DNA from: Deinococcus sp. QL22
GTDB taxonomy: Bacteria > Deinococcota > Deinococci > Deinococcales > Deinococcaceae
Length of the DNA: 64,000 bases
NCBI RefSeq assembly: GCF_023370075.1
Contig: NZ_CP097157.1
Coordinates: 62,001 to 126,000, forward strand
Direction of reading: 5' to 3'
Below the pieces are notes generated by a model that saw only the letters and a list, made by a program, of their open reading frames with translations, had not been told where the DNA came from and did not search any database. Positions 15,993-25,816 of the stretch are shown here, piece by piece (the stretch's first letter is position 1; each line of letters opens with the position of its first letter). A program made the position numbers and the translations under genes.

Positions 15993-16511
15993 ATGCACGA
16001 CATTGCTGATTTGGTAAGCGAACTCCCTCCACCACGAACCCCGGTCAACGCTCCTTCCGATGCTGAAGTTGAGAAAGTTGAAGAAAAATATGGAATCAAA
16101 TTCCCAGACGATTTCAAAGATTTTATGAAAGTTTACGGCTCTGGCATCATCTATGACACCTTTATTATCTTTAATGTTGGTAGTCCCGATTATGTTTCCG
16201 AAATCGACTTATCCAGCGGCTTCTATATAAATCATGCAAATAACTGGCCTAAAGAATACCATCTAAAACTTTGGCCCCAAGCTCCAGGTATATTTCCTAT
16301 GGGTCGATCTACTCAAGGACATACTTTGTTTTGGCTTGTAACAGTGAGCGGGGAAATTAGCGGCTTTGTCATTTTTGATCCGAAAAGCCCAACATATATG
16401 TACTACGAGTACCTTTTTACAATATTCATAAGTCACTGTATTTCAGGTGACTTTTCTTATATACACGGGGGATTTCCCTCATCATCTGAACCTTTTAAAC
16501 CTGTTGGGTAA
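15993..16511 (+). CDS. SMI1/KNR4 (SUKH) family immunity protein, 172 aa
   Basis: SUKH proteins bind and neutralise nuclease toxins of contact-dependent or polymorphic systems. The signature is EVEKVEEKYGIKFPDDFKDF followed by YGSGIIYD, and the typical length is 150-190 aa. The gene is AT-rich and starts after a strong RBS. No toxin gene is next to it: the following DNA is an IS701 remnant. It is therefore an orphan immunity gene. Confidence 0.85.
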   Translation: MHDIADLVSELPPPRTPVNAPSDAEVEKVEEKYGIKFPDDFKDFMKVYGSGIIYDTFIIFNVGSPDYVSEIDLSSGFYINHANNWPKEYHLKLWPQAPGIFPMGRSTQGHTLFWLVTVSGEISGFVIFDPKSPTYMYYEYLFTIFISHCISGDFSYIHGGFPSSSEPFKPVG

Positions 16512-16632
16512 AACCCATGTACTGTCGGAAATCCTCACTGGTCCATCCGCCGTCGTCGTGCCGGCGATCATCACACCCACTGATGCCGAATTTGACTGAT
16601 AGTCAGCTCATGCCCTTGGGCAACGGATCTTT

Positions 16633-17538
16633 TTTGATCTCACGCTTGCCCAGCACAATTTTCCTGTTCCAGTCAGTCTGCGCCTCTTTCTCCCCCGAGA
16701 CTGGACGGGTGATCTGCAGCGGATGAAAGCTGCTGGTGTTCCTGAGGAACACCAGCAAACGCAGAGCAAGTGGGCCGTTGCCTTGGAGGAACTTGATCGT
16801 CTTCGGCCACAGTTGAATTTCGGTCTGGTGCTTGCAGATGCGGGTTACGGGGCCACTGCCGCTTTCAGGCAAGCCCTCAGCGAACGTCAACTTCAATGGT
16901 CTGTCGGCATTCACTCGACGCAGAAGGTGTATCCCGCCGATGTTCAACTCCTGCCCAGCGTTAAACCGGTTCATGGACGGCGTTCCAAGTACCCGACACC
17001 GTCTCAACCACGTCAGACTGTCCGAGAGACATTGGCAAACGCGGTTTGGCATCAGGTGGTGTGGCGGCAAGGAACGAAAGCTCCGCTCTCTGGACGATTC
17101 GCTGCTCAATACGTGTGCCTTGCGGATGGCACAGAATATCGGCAAGGGCAACACCTCCCAGGTCAAGCCGCCTGGATCATCGGAGAAGAAAGGCGTGGTG
17201 GTGAGCGAAAGTACTCCGCCTGCAACCTTCCTCCCGAGACATCGTTTGAGCACCTCGTTGAGGTGACCAAGCGGCGTTGGGCTTGCGAATTGACCCATCG
17301 GGAATTGAAACAGGAGGTGGGTCTAGATCATTTCGAGGGGCGTTCATGGCGTGGTCTACATCATCATGCACAGCTGTGCATGATGGCTCTGCTCTTTCTC
17401 CAGTGGTTGCGACTCAGCCAACCGGATGACCTGAGAGGCGACTCTGTGCCTGCAATTCGAGAGGAACTGGCAGGAGCAGTCCTGCTAGTTCGCTGCATAA
17501 CCTGCTGTTCCTGTACTGGTCTTTTCAGCGGCCCCTGA
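16633..17538 (+). pseudogene. IS701-family transposase, 5' truncated
   Basis: The plus frame from about 16633 reads DLTLAQHNFPVPVSLRLFLP and continues through LVLADAGYGATAAFRQALSE (second catalytic D) to WACELTHRELKQEVGLDHFE with the catalytic E. Compared with the complete copy at 7284-8573 the first 140 residues, including the first D, are missing. Residue differences between them are numerous, so this is a different IS701 element. Confidence 0.8.
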
Positions 17539-17557
17539 GTTTTCCCGAAGTACAGTT

Positions 17558-17897
17558 ATGGGCCGTCCCGATCTCACTGTACTGCCGCTTCCCACCGCTG
17601 TCACCCTGTTGAGCTGTTGGATCGCGCCTCAGATTCCGGCAAAACTCCTGCACGCACACGAAAAAATCTCCGATGCCGACTTGGTGGCAGTGGCGTTGCT
17701 TCAGAAGCTGCATCAGGCCCCTTATTTCAGCCGCTGGTAGAGTCTGCTCAAACTCAACCACTTCGCACACTATCCCTCCGAACCACGCGGCCCATCTCAA
17801 CGCTTAGAGGCCAACTGAACAGATCAATCCCTGAACGAGAACTCCTGTTCCGACTCTCGTGCGTCCCCGTCTTGGGCCGGGTGCTGGCAGCGGTCTA
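17558..17897 (+). pseudogene. IS982-family transposase N-terminal fragment
   Basis: MGRPDLTVLPLPTAVTLLS then LHAHEKISDADLVAVALLQK and LHQAPYFSRW are the conserved start of IS982 transposases. A TAG stands at 17738-17740 where the family has a second Trp, after which LLKLNHFAHYPSEPRGPSQR continues in frame. The catalytic domain is absent. The upstream CAGCGGCCCCTGAGTTTTCC matches a remnant at 49059. Confidence 0.75.
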
Positions 17898-17899
17898 GC

Positions 17900-18091
17900 C
17901 TAGCCCTCGAGAGGACTGGTGGAATCGGCCTGTTCTTCCTGGTCAAGGGCGGGAATGGCCAAGGCAGCCAGCAGGAATGCCGCGACCGCAGTCGCGGTCA
18001 TGGCCCAGAGGTTACCAGTAAAGAGCAGGAGCAACGTCACCACGCTTAGGGCGCAGGCGCCGCCCATTAACACAGCGGGGAGCACGTTCAT
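17900..18091 (-). CDS. Small membrane protein, 63 aa
   Basis: Two hydrophobic helices (LMGGACALSVVTLLLLFTG and MTATAVAAFLLAALAIPAL) and an acidic tail DQEEQADS. Resembles the other two-helix proteins of this window (10917, 20490) in layout only. Confidence 0.5.
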   Translation of the reverse strand: MNVLPAVLMGGACALSVVTLLLLFTGNLWAMTATAVAAFLLAALAIPALDQEEQADSTSPLEG

Positions 18092-18233
18092 GGCCTCAGT
18101 GTGGGGCTTGACTGCAGAAACAGCCCTTCAGTCGGCCTCAAGAATATGGGGGTGGGGGAGGCCGGGGGCAGCTCTTGAGACGAACTTTTCACTCCTGAGG
18201 TCAAAGGGTTCAGCAGGTCTGACGAGGACTGAT

Positions 18234-18806
18234 CTAGGGCGTGTCGGCCAAGGGTTAACGTTGGAGGCCTGTACGGCCCTCAAGGGCACGCGTCATGTCA
18301 AACGGGAGACCATCCACCGGGTTACGTCGAAGGTGGACCAATGCTCCCCATCGGTTGAAAAGAACGTGATCTGAAGGCCACTCTCAAAGTTCAGGGAGAG
18401 GGCAGGCGCTCGGTTCCGCTGCCCATAGAACCATCCACTTAGCATTTCTCCTCGAATATTGAGTTCTCGGCCCAGATCGCGCAGAGACCAAAACATCTGA
18501 TCCTCAGGGACGGCCCAGGCTTCAGGAGCCTTCTCCCAGCGCTGCATGTACAGCATTGGGCCATCGACAAACAGCCGCCACCACTGATCGTTCACCAAGA
18601 CGAACACTTGATGTGGGGAGTACAGCTCGTCGTGGGTCTGGTAGTTCTGCCCAATAAGTTGTTGAAGGACTTGCCCCCCGAACTCGGGTTTCTCCCCTTG
18701 AAAAATCAGATCATAGTCGTACGTGCTCATGCCTTAGTTTGATGCCAGAGACGAGAAATAGAGCTCCTCACAACCTTAGGTTCAGGACTTGGCCGACAGA
18801 CCCTAG
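18234..18806. mobile_element. Single-gene cassette with inverted IS5-type ends (573 bp)
   Basis: CTAG plus GGCGTGTCGGCCAAGGGT at 18234-18255 and the inverted form ending in CTAG at 18787-18806 enclose a single 145-aa gene. This is the clearest case: both ends match the consensus, CTAG is present on both sides, and there is no room for a transposase. Confidence 0.7.
18293..18730 (-). CDS. Cassette passenger, hypothetical protein, 145 aa
   Basis: Soluble protein with many aromatic residues (NDQWWRLFVDGPMLYMQRWE; SGWFYGQRN), no signal peptide. Its ATG lies 57 bases inside the right-hand terminal repeat, so the repeat is 5' of the gene as in the other cassettes. No family recognised. The context suggests an immunity-like or other accessory role. 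Confidence 0.65.
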   Translation of the reverse strand: MSTYDYDLIFQGEKPEFGGQVLQQLIGQNYQTHDELYSPHQVFVLVNDQWWRLFVDGPMLYMQRWEKAPEAWAVPEDQMFWSLRDLGRELNIRGEMLSGWFYGQRNRAPALSLNFESGLQITFFSTDGEHWSTFDVTRWMVSRLT

Positions 18807-19513
18807 TGGCTGGGCTCAGCTCAGCTTGCTGAGCTTTCTCCTTGGAGACGGGCATGCATGGGGCTATCGCCTGTCGGCATCCTAACCAAGACGTGGTTCC
18901 TGTGTCCCCCTTCGATGTCTCGCCGTTGTTGCGTGGTTTGATGCTGTGCTGCGAGCGGCGCGGCTTCTGTTGCCCGGTCGATCTGGCGGCATATCAACCC
19001 CACCTTACGCGGCGCGGGTCAGCGACTGAGATCGGCTGCGGTGGGAAGGAAGCGCCGATTCTCCAAGCCAAGCCCTGGCCTTGGCGCTGTTGAATGCATT
19101 GATGGCTCAACAGTGACGGCGGCTGAGCATTGCGGAGTTGTGGAATCGCCCGCACCGAGAGAGGCACGAGAAACTTGGACTTGCGCCTCTGCTATTCAAC
19201 CCTCTGGTGCAGGACTCAACCACCGCGCCACTTGACAGGATCTGGCCGGAGGTGGCCCTTAGGGCAGTCGACCTGGGCGTGCTGTTAAGAACCCAGGGAA
19301 GGCTGCCAGGCAGCAGCGGAAGAGAGTCCAAGGCCAACCACGCCTACACTTCCGCTCAGCAGGCTCCACCACCGCTCGTGGTCGCCCATGGGACGGGCCA
19401 GGAGAGCACCATGAACTCCGTCTGGCTCGTCCTGAGGTAGTAAATGATCTTTCCGGTCCTGCGTCAGACGCTGTGCCCCCCGTTGTTCCCCCAGCGGAGT
19501 GGGATACTGGCGA
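18807..19513. other. About 700 bp without a supportable gene
   Basis: GC-rich with short frames only. Translations give Arg/Pro-rich, cysteine-scattered products typical of non-coding frames. No IS end is recognised after the cassette's CTAG. Confidence 0.35.
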
Positions 19514-20314
19514 ATGCTGAGCTTCTTCCGTGGCGTGCTGCTCGCTTTCCTGCTCAGCCCCTCTTGGGCGGCCGCTGAGGTGACCTTCTTCAATTTTGAT
19601 CCGCCTTCTTGGGATGCGCTGCTCGAGATTCAAGATCAAGTCCCTGGATTCGCCGGTTTCGCCGGATGGTGTCCAGACCGCAGTGTCATGCTCGGCACGG
19701 TCTTTCCCACACTCGCCCAGGCGACCCAGGAGGCCGCCGAACGCAGCCCCCTGCTCGGCCCATTCCTCAAAAGCTTCAAGTCGTGTTCTCAAGTCGTCAC
19801 CCGTCAGTACAGTGTCCGCACCCTCGTTGGGGTGGCGCGGCAGGTCTTGGCCGCCAACCCGAAGGCCACAGTGTACGTCGATACAGGCCTGAACCGCGTG
19901 GTGTACACCTCCCCCTTGACCACCGTGAAAGCGGCTTGGACACCTTTCCTGGTGGATGAGCGGGAGGATCCCGCCTACAGTCTCCAGCTGGTGCTGACAC
20001 CGACCGCGCCGTCCGGCCTGAGCGTCACGCTGATCAATCTCCTCAACCGCCCGATCAGCGTGACCTTGGGCAGTGGGATAGGGGCGGTCACCGTGTACCA
20101 AGGTGACCGGCGGGTCAAGCCACCGTCGGACGGGGTTGAGGCTGACGCCTCTGGAGCGATACCGCTCTACGTGCCCGAGCGAGGTCGATTGACTCTTCCA
20201 GTGGTGGTGGACGTCCCGCTCGACTCACTGAAGCCCGGCCCCTACCGCCTGTCGCTGATGTGGGATTGGCAGCCCAGCAGCGACGACCTCGAGCTCCTCT
20301 ATGAACGCAAATGA
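19514..20314 (+). CDS. Exported hypothetical protein, 266 aa
   Basis: A start at the ATG at 19514 gives signal peptide MLSFFRGVLLAFLLSPSWA with cleavage after AAA or AEV. The mature protein has an alpha-rich middle and a C-terminal immunoglobulin-like part (LTLPVVVDVPLDSLKPGPYR), similar in style to BsuPI-type domains (LKPGPYxLSL). It is probably secreted to the cell envelope. Function unknown. Confidence 0.65.
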   Translation: MLSFFRGVLLAFLLSPSWAAAEVTFFNFDPPSWDALLEIQDQVPGFAGFAGWCPDRSVMLGTVFPTLAQATQEAAERSPLLGPFLKSFKSCSQVVTRQYSVRTLVGVARQVLAANPKATVYVDTGLNRVVYTSPLTTVKAAWTPFLVDEREDPAYSLQLVLTPTAPSGLSVTLINLLNRPISVTLGSGIGAVTVYQGDRRVKPPSDGVEADASGAIPLYVPERGRLTLPVVVDVPLDSLKPGPYRLSLMWDWQPSSDDLELLYERK

Positions 20315-20489
20315 CTTTGGGGGATGAACCAAGGCCGGGGCTGGCGTCTCCCGGACGAGCCGCACCCCTGATCTTGGCTATCGGTGAGGGTGGATTTGCT
20401 CCCCATGTGAGGGTATTTGCAATGTTGATGGCGGCTCTAGGTCTCACCGAAGGGGCAGTTGCTCGGCGACTCTTGAAGGAAAGCGTGTG

Positions 20490-20678
20490 ATGGGTCGGTT
20501 CGTGGCCGGACTACTTATCGTGGCCGGTCTGGGATTCGTGGGCTGGGCTGGGCTGGATTACACGCTCCAGGGGTACACCACAGCTCCGCTCGGTGGCATC
20601 GGGCCGGGCATCGCCCTGATCGTGACCGGCCTGATCGTGTTCCTATTGCAGCGGTCAAGTGGAACAGGTGACGGTTAG
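20490..20678 (+). CDS. Small membrane protein, 62 aa
   Basis: The ATG at 20490 follows GGAAAGCGT. Two hydrophobic helices (FVAGLLIVAGLGFVGWAG; GPGIALIVTGLIVFLLQ). Unknown function. Confidence 0.5.
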   Translation: MGRFVAGLLIVAGLGFVGWAGLDYTLQGYTTAPLGGIGPGIALIVTGLIVFLLQRSSGTGDG

Positions 20679-20713
20679 GGCAGAAACACCCTTCGGCTTT
20701 GCCCTGGGAGCGT

Positions 20714-22009
20714 TCAGTTCATGAGCTTAAGCTTGAATGTTAGCCTGGCTTTCCCACCCGCTGGCACGTTTACCCCACGGTTCAGGACGATCTGCCCGGT
20801 CTGAATCGCCTGGCCATCCACGGAGACGTTGCGCCCATCCAGCTGCTCCCGAACATTGACCTGTATGGCTGTCGTTTTTGTACTCACGAAGCTGTACAGC
20901 ACCTGATAAGTACTGCTCAGCACCTGGCCTTTCGCATCTTTTTCTAACCCAGTGCGTGTGACGGTCTTCTGGTACCGGAGTTCAGCATCCGTCCCCAGAT
21001 TCAAGTCAACCGACTTGCCTGCCTGGACCGCAGGAAGCTGCACGCTGCCCACCAGCAAGCCGCTTTCACGCACATCCACCAGCCCCGTGGGGAGAGACTG
21101 CGAAGAGGTGAACTTGTACTGGCGACTCGCCTGCCCGGACCGGTTCTGCGTGTCAAAGTACGACTGAACACTGGCGTAGCGGATGAAGTCCTTGACCTGC
21201 GGCTTCAAGAAAGGCAGGGTCCGGCTTTCACCTCGGCCCAGTGTGAGGCCGCCCGGCAGGGCGTAGCGTTGCAGACCACGCACCTCGCCCAGACTGCGAA
21301 CGAGACCAGCATTGCCAGGGATAGCAGGCAACGCGAACGCTCCGCCCGCAGCATTCGCTGACGAGACGTTGCCGGGGGTGGTCATGATCGGCATAGGGGA
21401 CGACTGGTTCTGCTGCTGTTGCTCCACGTTGCCGCCAAACAGGTCAACCTTTCCTGCCGTAAACACCTGATCACTCTGGTTGGTGATGTGCGCCAGCGCC
21501 GCCAGATGTGCCACTGTGCCGTTCAGTGTCAGTTCATACCGCGGTCTCCAGAACAACGCCTGTGTGCGGTACAGCAGGGTGGAGCTGTTCGCTGTATTCA
21601 TGTTGTCCAGCCGCAGGGTCACGCCGCCTTGCATCGGGGGCTTCTCGCTAAAAGCTAAATCACTGCGCTGAGCATTGATGTATTCGCCAGTGCTCAACTG
21701 AATGAGCAGGTCGTCAGCCCGTTCTAGAGTGGCCTGCACAGCTTGACCAGACGGGGTCCAAGTGATGCGTTTGCCTTCCTGAGTGCGCAGCCAGTCGAGT
21801 TCGGCCGGTTGCCAGGAGATGGCTACGGGCGTTTGGCCACTGACTGAGAAGCTGCTGGGTTGAATCCAGCGCCACTGAGCAAAGGGGAAGGTGATGGTCG
21901 GGCTGGCGGGTTGCTGCACCTCTGTAAACGAGGGGTAGATACGGAGGTCAGCAGCGAAAGCAGTGGAAGGGACGAGCAAGAGCAGCAGGGCAAAAGAGTT
22001 CCGGTTCAT
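20714..22009 (-). CDS. DUF4139 domain exported protein, 431 aa
   Basis: Signal peptide MNRNSFALLLLLVPSTAFA is followed by a beta-rich protein. DUF4139 features are LLYRTQALFWRPRYELTLNG and LAALAHITNQSDQVFTAGKV (strand-turn-strand); the C-terminal part ends KARLTFKLKLMN. The N-terminal 130 residues look like a separate beta domain. Family members are envelope proteins of unknown role. The gene is isolated from its neighbours by an IS982 fragment. Confidence 0.8.
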   Translation of the reverse strand: MNRNSFALLLLLVPSTAFAADLRIYPSFTEVQQPASPTITFPFAQWRWIQPSSFSVSGQTPVAISWQPAELDWLRTQEGKRITWTPSGQAVQATLERADDLLIQLSTGEYINAQRSDLAFSEKPPMQGGVTLRLDNMNTANSSTLLYRTQALFWRPRYELTLNGTVAHLAALAHITNQSDQVFTAGKVDLFGGNVEQQQQNQSSPMPIMTTPGNVSSANAAGGAFALPAIPGNAGLVRSLGEVRGLQRYALPGGLTLGRGESRTLPFLKPQVKDFIRYASVQSYFDTQNRSGQASRQYKFTSSQSLPTGLVDVRESGLLVGSVQLPAVQAGKSVDLNLGTDAELRYQKTVTRTGLEKDAKGQVLSSTYQVLYSFVSTKTTAIQVNVREQLDGRNVSVDGQAIQTGQIVLNRGVNVPAGGKARLTFKLKLMN

Positions 22010-22199
22010 AGTTCACCTCATGGAGAAGTTGGAGAGCTGCAGGTTGACAGATCCGCCTGACAGCGTTCTGTTGTCTGCCGCTCCCTGCCGTTGTCCCCAC
22101 GCTCCGTCAATGGATCACGTCCCATCTCCCTCGCAAGCCTGTGCACACCTGAAAAGATCTCCGATGCAGAACTCACCTATTGGTGCGACCTTTAACAGC
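22010..22199. other. Intergenic with a short IS982-like remnant
   Basis: Positions about 22140-22180 (CACCTGAAAAGATCTCCGAT and following) resemble the HEKISDAEL coding part of IS982 transposases seen at 17663. The rest is the upstream region of the DUF4139 gene. Confidence 0.4.
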
Positions 22200-24167
22200 T
22201 CAGGGAGTGCTCAGGTGCAGCCAGTCCAGACGGTTGCCGTCTTGGATGAGCAGGCGGCCATCCGGAGCGAATTTCGTCTGGGGGCGAAAGGCAGAGTGAC
22301 CGCAGCCGATCAGGCGTTCGTAGCCGCCCCGCAACTGGGCGGGCGTGTTCAGGAGCTTGCCGGTGCTCAGGTCAGCCAACCGGTACCCGTACAGCTGGCC
22401 GCCGCACCCATCCCCACTGGTCTCGGCCAGGAGGACGGTGCGCCCATCAAAGGCACTCAGGCCCCAGCCCGCGTACATATCTGTAGGGTGCTCGACAGGC
22501 ACCCGCAATACAGCACCCTGCGTTCCGCTTTGGGCCTCCACACGCGAGAACACATTGACCCGCGGCACGGGGCCAAGTTCTTCCGGATTCAGGGTCTGCG
22601 CCGTCATCCCAAACTGCGCCAGAAAACGCCCATCGGGAGAAGGGAGCGCAGCGATCCTGCTGCTGTGCCAAGGGGTCTGCCAGAGGGGGTTCCCGGTGCG
22701 TTCGGCCACCGTCCAGCGTTCGCGGTAATTGCTCTGCGGGCCATCCTTACGGTCCTCTTTGACCAGCAGCACCGAGGTCACGGGAAACTGCGTCCCGGCG
22801 GGCAGTGGGAAGACGCTGCCGTCCATTCGCCAGGCGCTGGTCAGGGTGGGCCCATTGAAGACATCTTGCTCGACACTCAGCACCTGACCGTCTGGGCTGA
22901 AGGCCAAGCGCTGTATCCGGCCTGCGGCCTGCCAGGCGTGCAGCACTTGTCCACTACTGCTGTGGAGGCGCAGGGTTCGTCCAAAGGCAGAGGCGAACCG
23001 TTGCCCATCGGTGCTGGCCGCCACCAGGTCGGCGCGGCCCCGGTAGAGCGTCTTGAGGCTGCCTGGTTGATGCAGAGCGATGCGGCCCGCTCCGGCCCCG
23101 CCCTGCACGGCCAGCAGCGCTCGCCCACCACTCAGCGGCGCGGTATCCAGCACGGCTTCACCCAGCGAGCGGACGTAGGTGCCGTCCTTGATCTGGCGCA
23201 CTTCCGGCACACTGCCGTCCCGGATGGTCACGAAGAGCTGGCCGTCCGGTGAGGGGAACGCCCCGCGCAGCCCCACCAGCGGGCCCAGGCTCCAGACGGG
23301 CGGCGCTCCCGGCGAGTAGAGCGCCAGTTGCTGACCGAACAGCGCCCCACCACTGCCGTACTCATTGCCCGCGTTGAACACGTTGGAGGCCACCAGCACG
23401 TGCCCGCCCACCCAGTCGAGTGTGGCCCCCGCGTAGAGCGGCGGGCCTGTTAAGGTGACCTGCTGTGCCTTGACCTGACCTGCCTCATTCCGCGTCCAGG
23501 TGAGGAGGAGGCCCTGACCACCGAAGATGGAGACGTCTCTCTCTCCCCGCAGGGCCAGCAGCGCGGCCCGCTGACCGTCGTCACTCAGCGCCAGGGCCGT
23601 GCTGGATCGGCCACCGTCTGGGTTCAGACTCAGGCCCGTCGGGAGGGGAAACTGTTCCACTTGGTTGCCGCGTTGCCACTGCAGTGCGCCGCCTTCCACC
23701 CAGACCCGTGTCTGCGCGTCCAGCGTGCAGGCCATCCTTGTCCTGAGGGTGCTTGAACATCCGGGCTGCGCCGTGAGCTGACCAGTCTCGAGCTTGAGCC
23801 GGTAGGCCAGGGTGGCCAGCTGATTTCCCTGTTCCCCGCGGGCCAGCACAGGCAGTCCGGCGGCGTTTGCCGCGCCGGACAGGTTCAATCCTGGGTTGGT
23901 GAGGGCCGATGGAACCCTCACCGGCTGGGTGCCTTGCAGCCGTCCATCCGCGACTTGCCAGCGTTTCAGCAGGCGGGTGGTATCGAGCGTGAACACTGTG
24001 AGGCTGTCGGTTGACCATGCGGCGCCGCCGGCCAATTCTCCGAATGGCCCGTCCCCACGGCCAAAGCTGCCAGCGGCGTGGCCAGGAATGGGTGTGGTGG
24101 ACAGGGTGCTCAGGCCACTGGCAGACGGCAGCAGCAAAGCGGTCAGTAACGTGGGGATGAGGCGCAT
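22200..24167 (-). CDS. Exported beta-propeller (WD40-like) protein, about 655 aa
   Basis: A start at the ATG at 24167 gives a clear signal peptide (MRLIPTLLTALLLPSASG). Downstream are repeated blade motifs: SPDGQLFVTIRDG, STDGQRFASAFGRTLRLHSS, FSPDGQVLSVEQD, SPDGRFLAQFG, APDGRLLIQDG. These predict at least one 6-8 bladed propeller outside the cytoplasm. A related truncated gene lies at 49904-50905. The longer frame start (24254) overlaps the next minus-strand gene and is less likely. Confidence 0.8.
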   Translation of the reverse strand: MRLIPTLLTALLLPSASGLSTLSTTPIPGHAAGSFGRGDGPFGELAGGAAWSTDSLTVFTLDTTRLLKRWQVADGRLQGTQPVRVPSALTNPGLNLSGAANAAGLPVLARGEQGNQLATLAYRLKLETGQLTAQPGCSSTLRTRMACTLDAQTRVWVEGGALQWQRGNQVEQFPLPTGLSLNPDGGRSSTALALSDDGQRAALLALRGERDVSIFGGQGLLLTWTRNEAGQVKAQQVTLTGPPLYAGATLDWVGGHVLVASNVFNAGNEYGSGGALFGQQLALYSPGAPPVWSLGPLVGLRGAFPSPDGQLFVTIRDGSVPEVRQIKDGTYVRSLGEAVLDTAPLSGGRALLAVQGGAGAGRIALHQPGSLKTLYRGRADLVAASTDGQRFASAFGRTLRLHSSSGQVLHAWQAAGRIQRLAFSPDGQVLSVEQDVFNGPTLTSAWRMDGSVFPLPAGTQFPVTSVLLVKEDRKDGPQSNYRERWTVAERTGNPLWQTPWHSSRIAALPSPDGRFLAQFGMTAQTLNPEELGPVPRVNVFSRVEAQSGTQGAVLRVPVEHPTDMYAGWGLSAFDGRTVLLAETSGDGCGGQLYGYRLADLSTGKLLNTPAQLRGGYERLIGCGHSAFRPQTKFAPDGRLLIQDGNRLDWLHLSTP

Positions 24168-24222
24168 GGCTCTTAAGATTATCCGGCGCCCGCTGAGGCT
24201 CCTGAGTTGTGCTCGCTTCTTT

Positions 24223-24459
24223 TCAGCGCTTACGCTTGCCTGTGTCCAAGTCAAATACTGGACCCTTCCCCTGTCCGTCTCGCAAGGCGAAGTAGGGTTT
24301 GTCGTAGTACACGAACTTCGCCATCAGGCCCTCAGACAGGTAGGGCCCCGACGCCCCAATGAAAAATCGTGGGTCGTTCTCCCGACTAGGGGCAATATCC
24401 GAGAATTTGGCGTCCAACACAACTTTGCCTTGTGGGTGCGTATCTTTACCCGTGAACAT
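24223..24459 (-). CDS. Possible small protein or fragment, 78 aa
   Basis: Reads like a real protein (LSEGLMAKFVYYDKPYFALR then DGQGKGPVFDLDTGKRKR) but has no RBS and a TGA three codons upstream. It could be the remnant of a larger gene. It overlaps only the unlikely N-terminal extension of the propeller gene. Confidence 0.4.
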   Translation of the reverse strand: MFTGKDTHPQGKVVLDAKFSDIAPSRENDPRFFIGASGPYLSEGLMAKFVYYDKPYFALRDGQGKGPVFDLDTGKRKR

Positions 24460-24488
24460 TGTGCTTCATGGCTGTTTAGAATGACGCC

Positions 24489-24764
24489 ATGAGTGTGAGT
24501 GAGGCAGACGTGCTGGCCCTCTACCAACGCGTCCGAAGTCTCCGACTCCGCATTCAGAAGATGCCTCAAGTGACGCCCTGGATCAACGAGGAAGCCGACC
24601 GTCTGGCTGCACCCCTGATGGCCATTGAAAAAAAACTGAACCGGCATCTTCAACACCCACCACAGTTGATCTACATGCACGATGAACTTGTACGCGTTCA
24701 AGGTGAGTTGCAGGCGCTGTTTCGGGATCACCTCAATCCCTTGATAGGCCGTTCTTCCGACTGA
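24489..24764 (+). CDS. Hypothetical helical protein, 91 aa
   Basis: Nearly all-helical (LALYQRVRSLRLRIQKM; LMAIEKKLNRHLQH; LVRVQGELQALFRDHLN) and likely forms coiled-coil contacts. It is divergent from the 78-aa frame with 29 bases between them. No family recognised. Confidence 0.55.
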   Translation: MSVSEADVLALYQRVRSLRLRIQKMPQVTPWINEEADRLAAPLMAIEKKLNRHLQHPPQLIYMHDELVRVQGELQALFRDHLNPLIGRSSD

Positions 24765-25025
24765 GTTGAACGGGTTCATCCGGACTGCGGCTCAGCAGAA
24801 GCGCGCGCCAGCCTCCGCAGCACTGGCTGCCTCCTAGCCAGGGACACCAGGCGTACCCCTGCACTGGTCAGGCCTCTCACCAGGAGAAAACGGCGTCCAA
24901 CACCGCTTTACATCCTTCACGTACATACGTTGATTGCACACTATTACGCTCACGTGCGCCGCGCTTTGCGCTTCTGATGTCGGTCAGTGCGCCTTAGCGT
25001 GAGAAGCTCTGCCTTAGGCTAAGGT
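24765..25025. other. Spacer without a gene
   Basis: About 260 bp. I see nothing beyond possible promoter sequence before 25026. Confidence 0.35.
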
Positions 25026-25781
25026 GTGCACCTCACTCAGGGCCCTCAGAAACCAGATGATTTTGTCGTCATCGGGTACATGATCATTGAGGGAACGACC
25101 GACACCCAGCAGCCGCGCCCTGAACTTCGCGGGGTGGTGTACACGCCGACCTCCTGTGTCTGCCCGTTGCATCCCCACGCCGACGTGTTGTCTTGGAGGC
25201 AGCCTGCTCCTGAGCTCCATGAGCAGTACCGGCAGCAGTTGGAGATGAGCCTGGATGACTTTATTGAGTTTCAGGAAGCGACAGAGCGAGCGTTCGAGGC
25301 TGCAGAGTGGGGCCTGGACGCCGTGTTCGTGCGCCGATCCACTGCAGCCCATTTTTTCAAGAGGTTTTTCATCCAGCGGGCGCAGACCCGTCTGATGGAA
25401 CTCTCGATCCGCAGCCTCGATCTTCCTGCCTTCTTGAAAGCCACTGCGCCTGTCGTTGGCTCCTCCGCAGAACAGTATGAAGTTCGTGCGATGCATCTGG
25501 CGGCGGTCCGACAGGAGCCAGCAGCGACGGACGGCCAACTGTTGGGCTTTGAGGTGGTGGGCGTGAATGCACACCAGGACACGCACACGTCGGTGTGTTA
25601 CGCCGTCAGAGAGGGTTTCGAGCAGGCGGGCATCACGTTCAACAGCGAGGGGTACTTGACGTGCGTGGATCAAGCAGCGAAAGGGGCGCGGATCAACAAC
25701 GATGAGGGCCGGAATCCTGTAGGAGACGCGTCCTGGTTTGCGGTCAGGCTCGCGGAACTCACACGATCACAGCGGTCCTGA
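25026..25781 (+). CDS. Hypothetical protein, 251 aa
   Basis: Soluble protein with helical middle (ELHEQYRQQLEMSLDDFIEF, then EATERAFEAAEWGLD) and a C-terminal alpha/beta part (LLGFEVVGVNAHQDTHTSVC). No signal peptide or known motif. Resident-like codon use. A second ATG at 25080 (MIIEGTTDT) is an alternative start. Confidence 0.6.
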   Translation: MHLTQGPQKPDDFVVIGYMIIEGTTDTQQPRPELRGVVYTPTSCVCPLHPHADVLSWRQPAPELHEQYRQQLEMSLDDFIEFQEATERAFEAAEWGLDAVFVRRSTAAHFFKRFFIQRAQTRLMELSIRSLDLPAFLKATAPVVGSSAEQYEVRAMHLAAVRQEPAATDGQLLGFEVVGVNAHQDTHTSVCYAVREGFEQAGITFNSEGYLTCVDQAAKGARINNDEGRNPVGDASWFAVRLAELTRSQRS

Positions 25782-25816
25782 GCCTTGGGGTCACCCACCG
25801 TCTTCACTCACGCGCT

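Noticed and set aside
19259..20101. Long minus-strand frame opposite the exported protein gene
   Set aside because: Arg/Gly-rich shadow of 19514-20314, which has a clear signal peptide and normal composition.
21963..23252. Long plus-strand frame of 429 codons
   Set aside because: Antisense shadow of the beta-propeller and DUF4139 genes; it runs across a gene boundary and has no motif.
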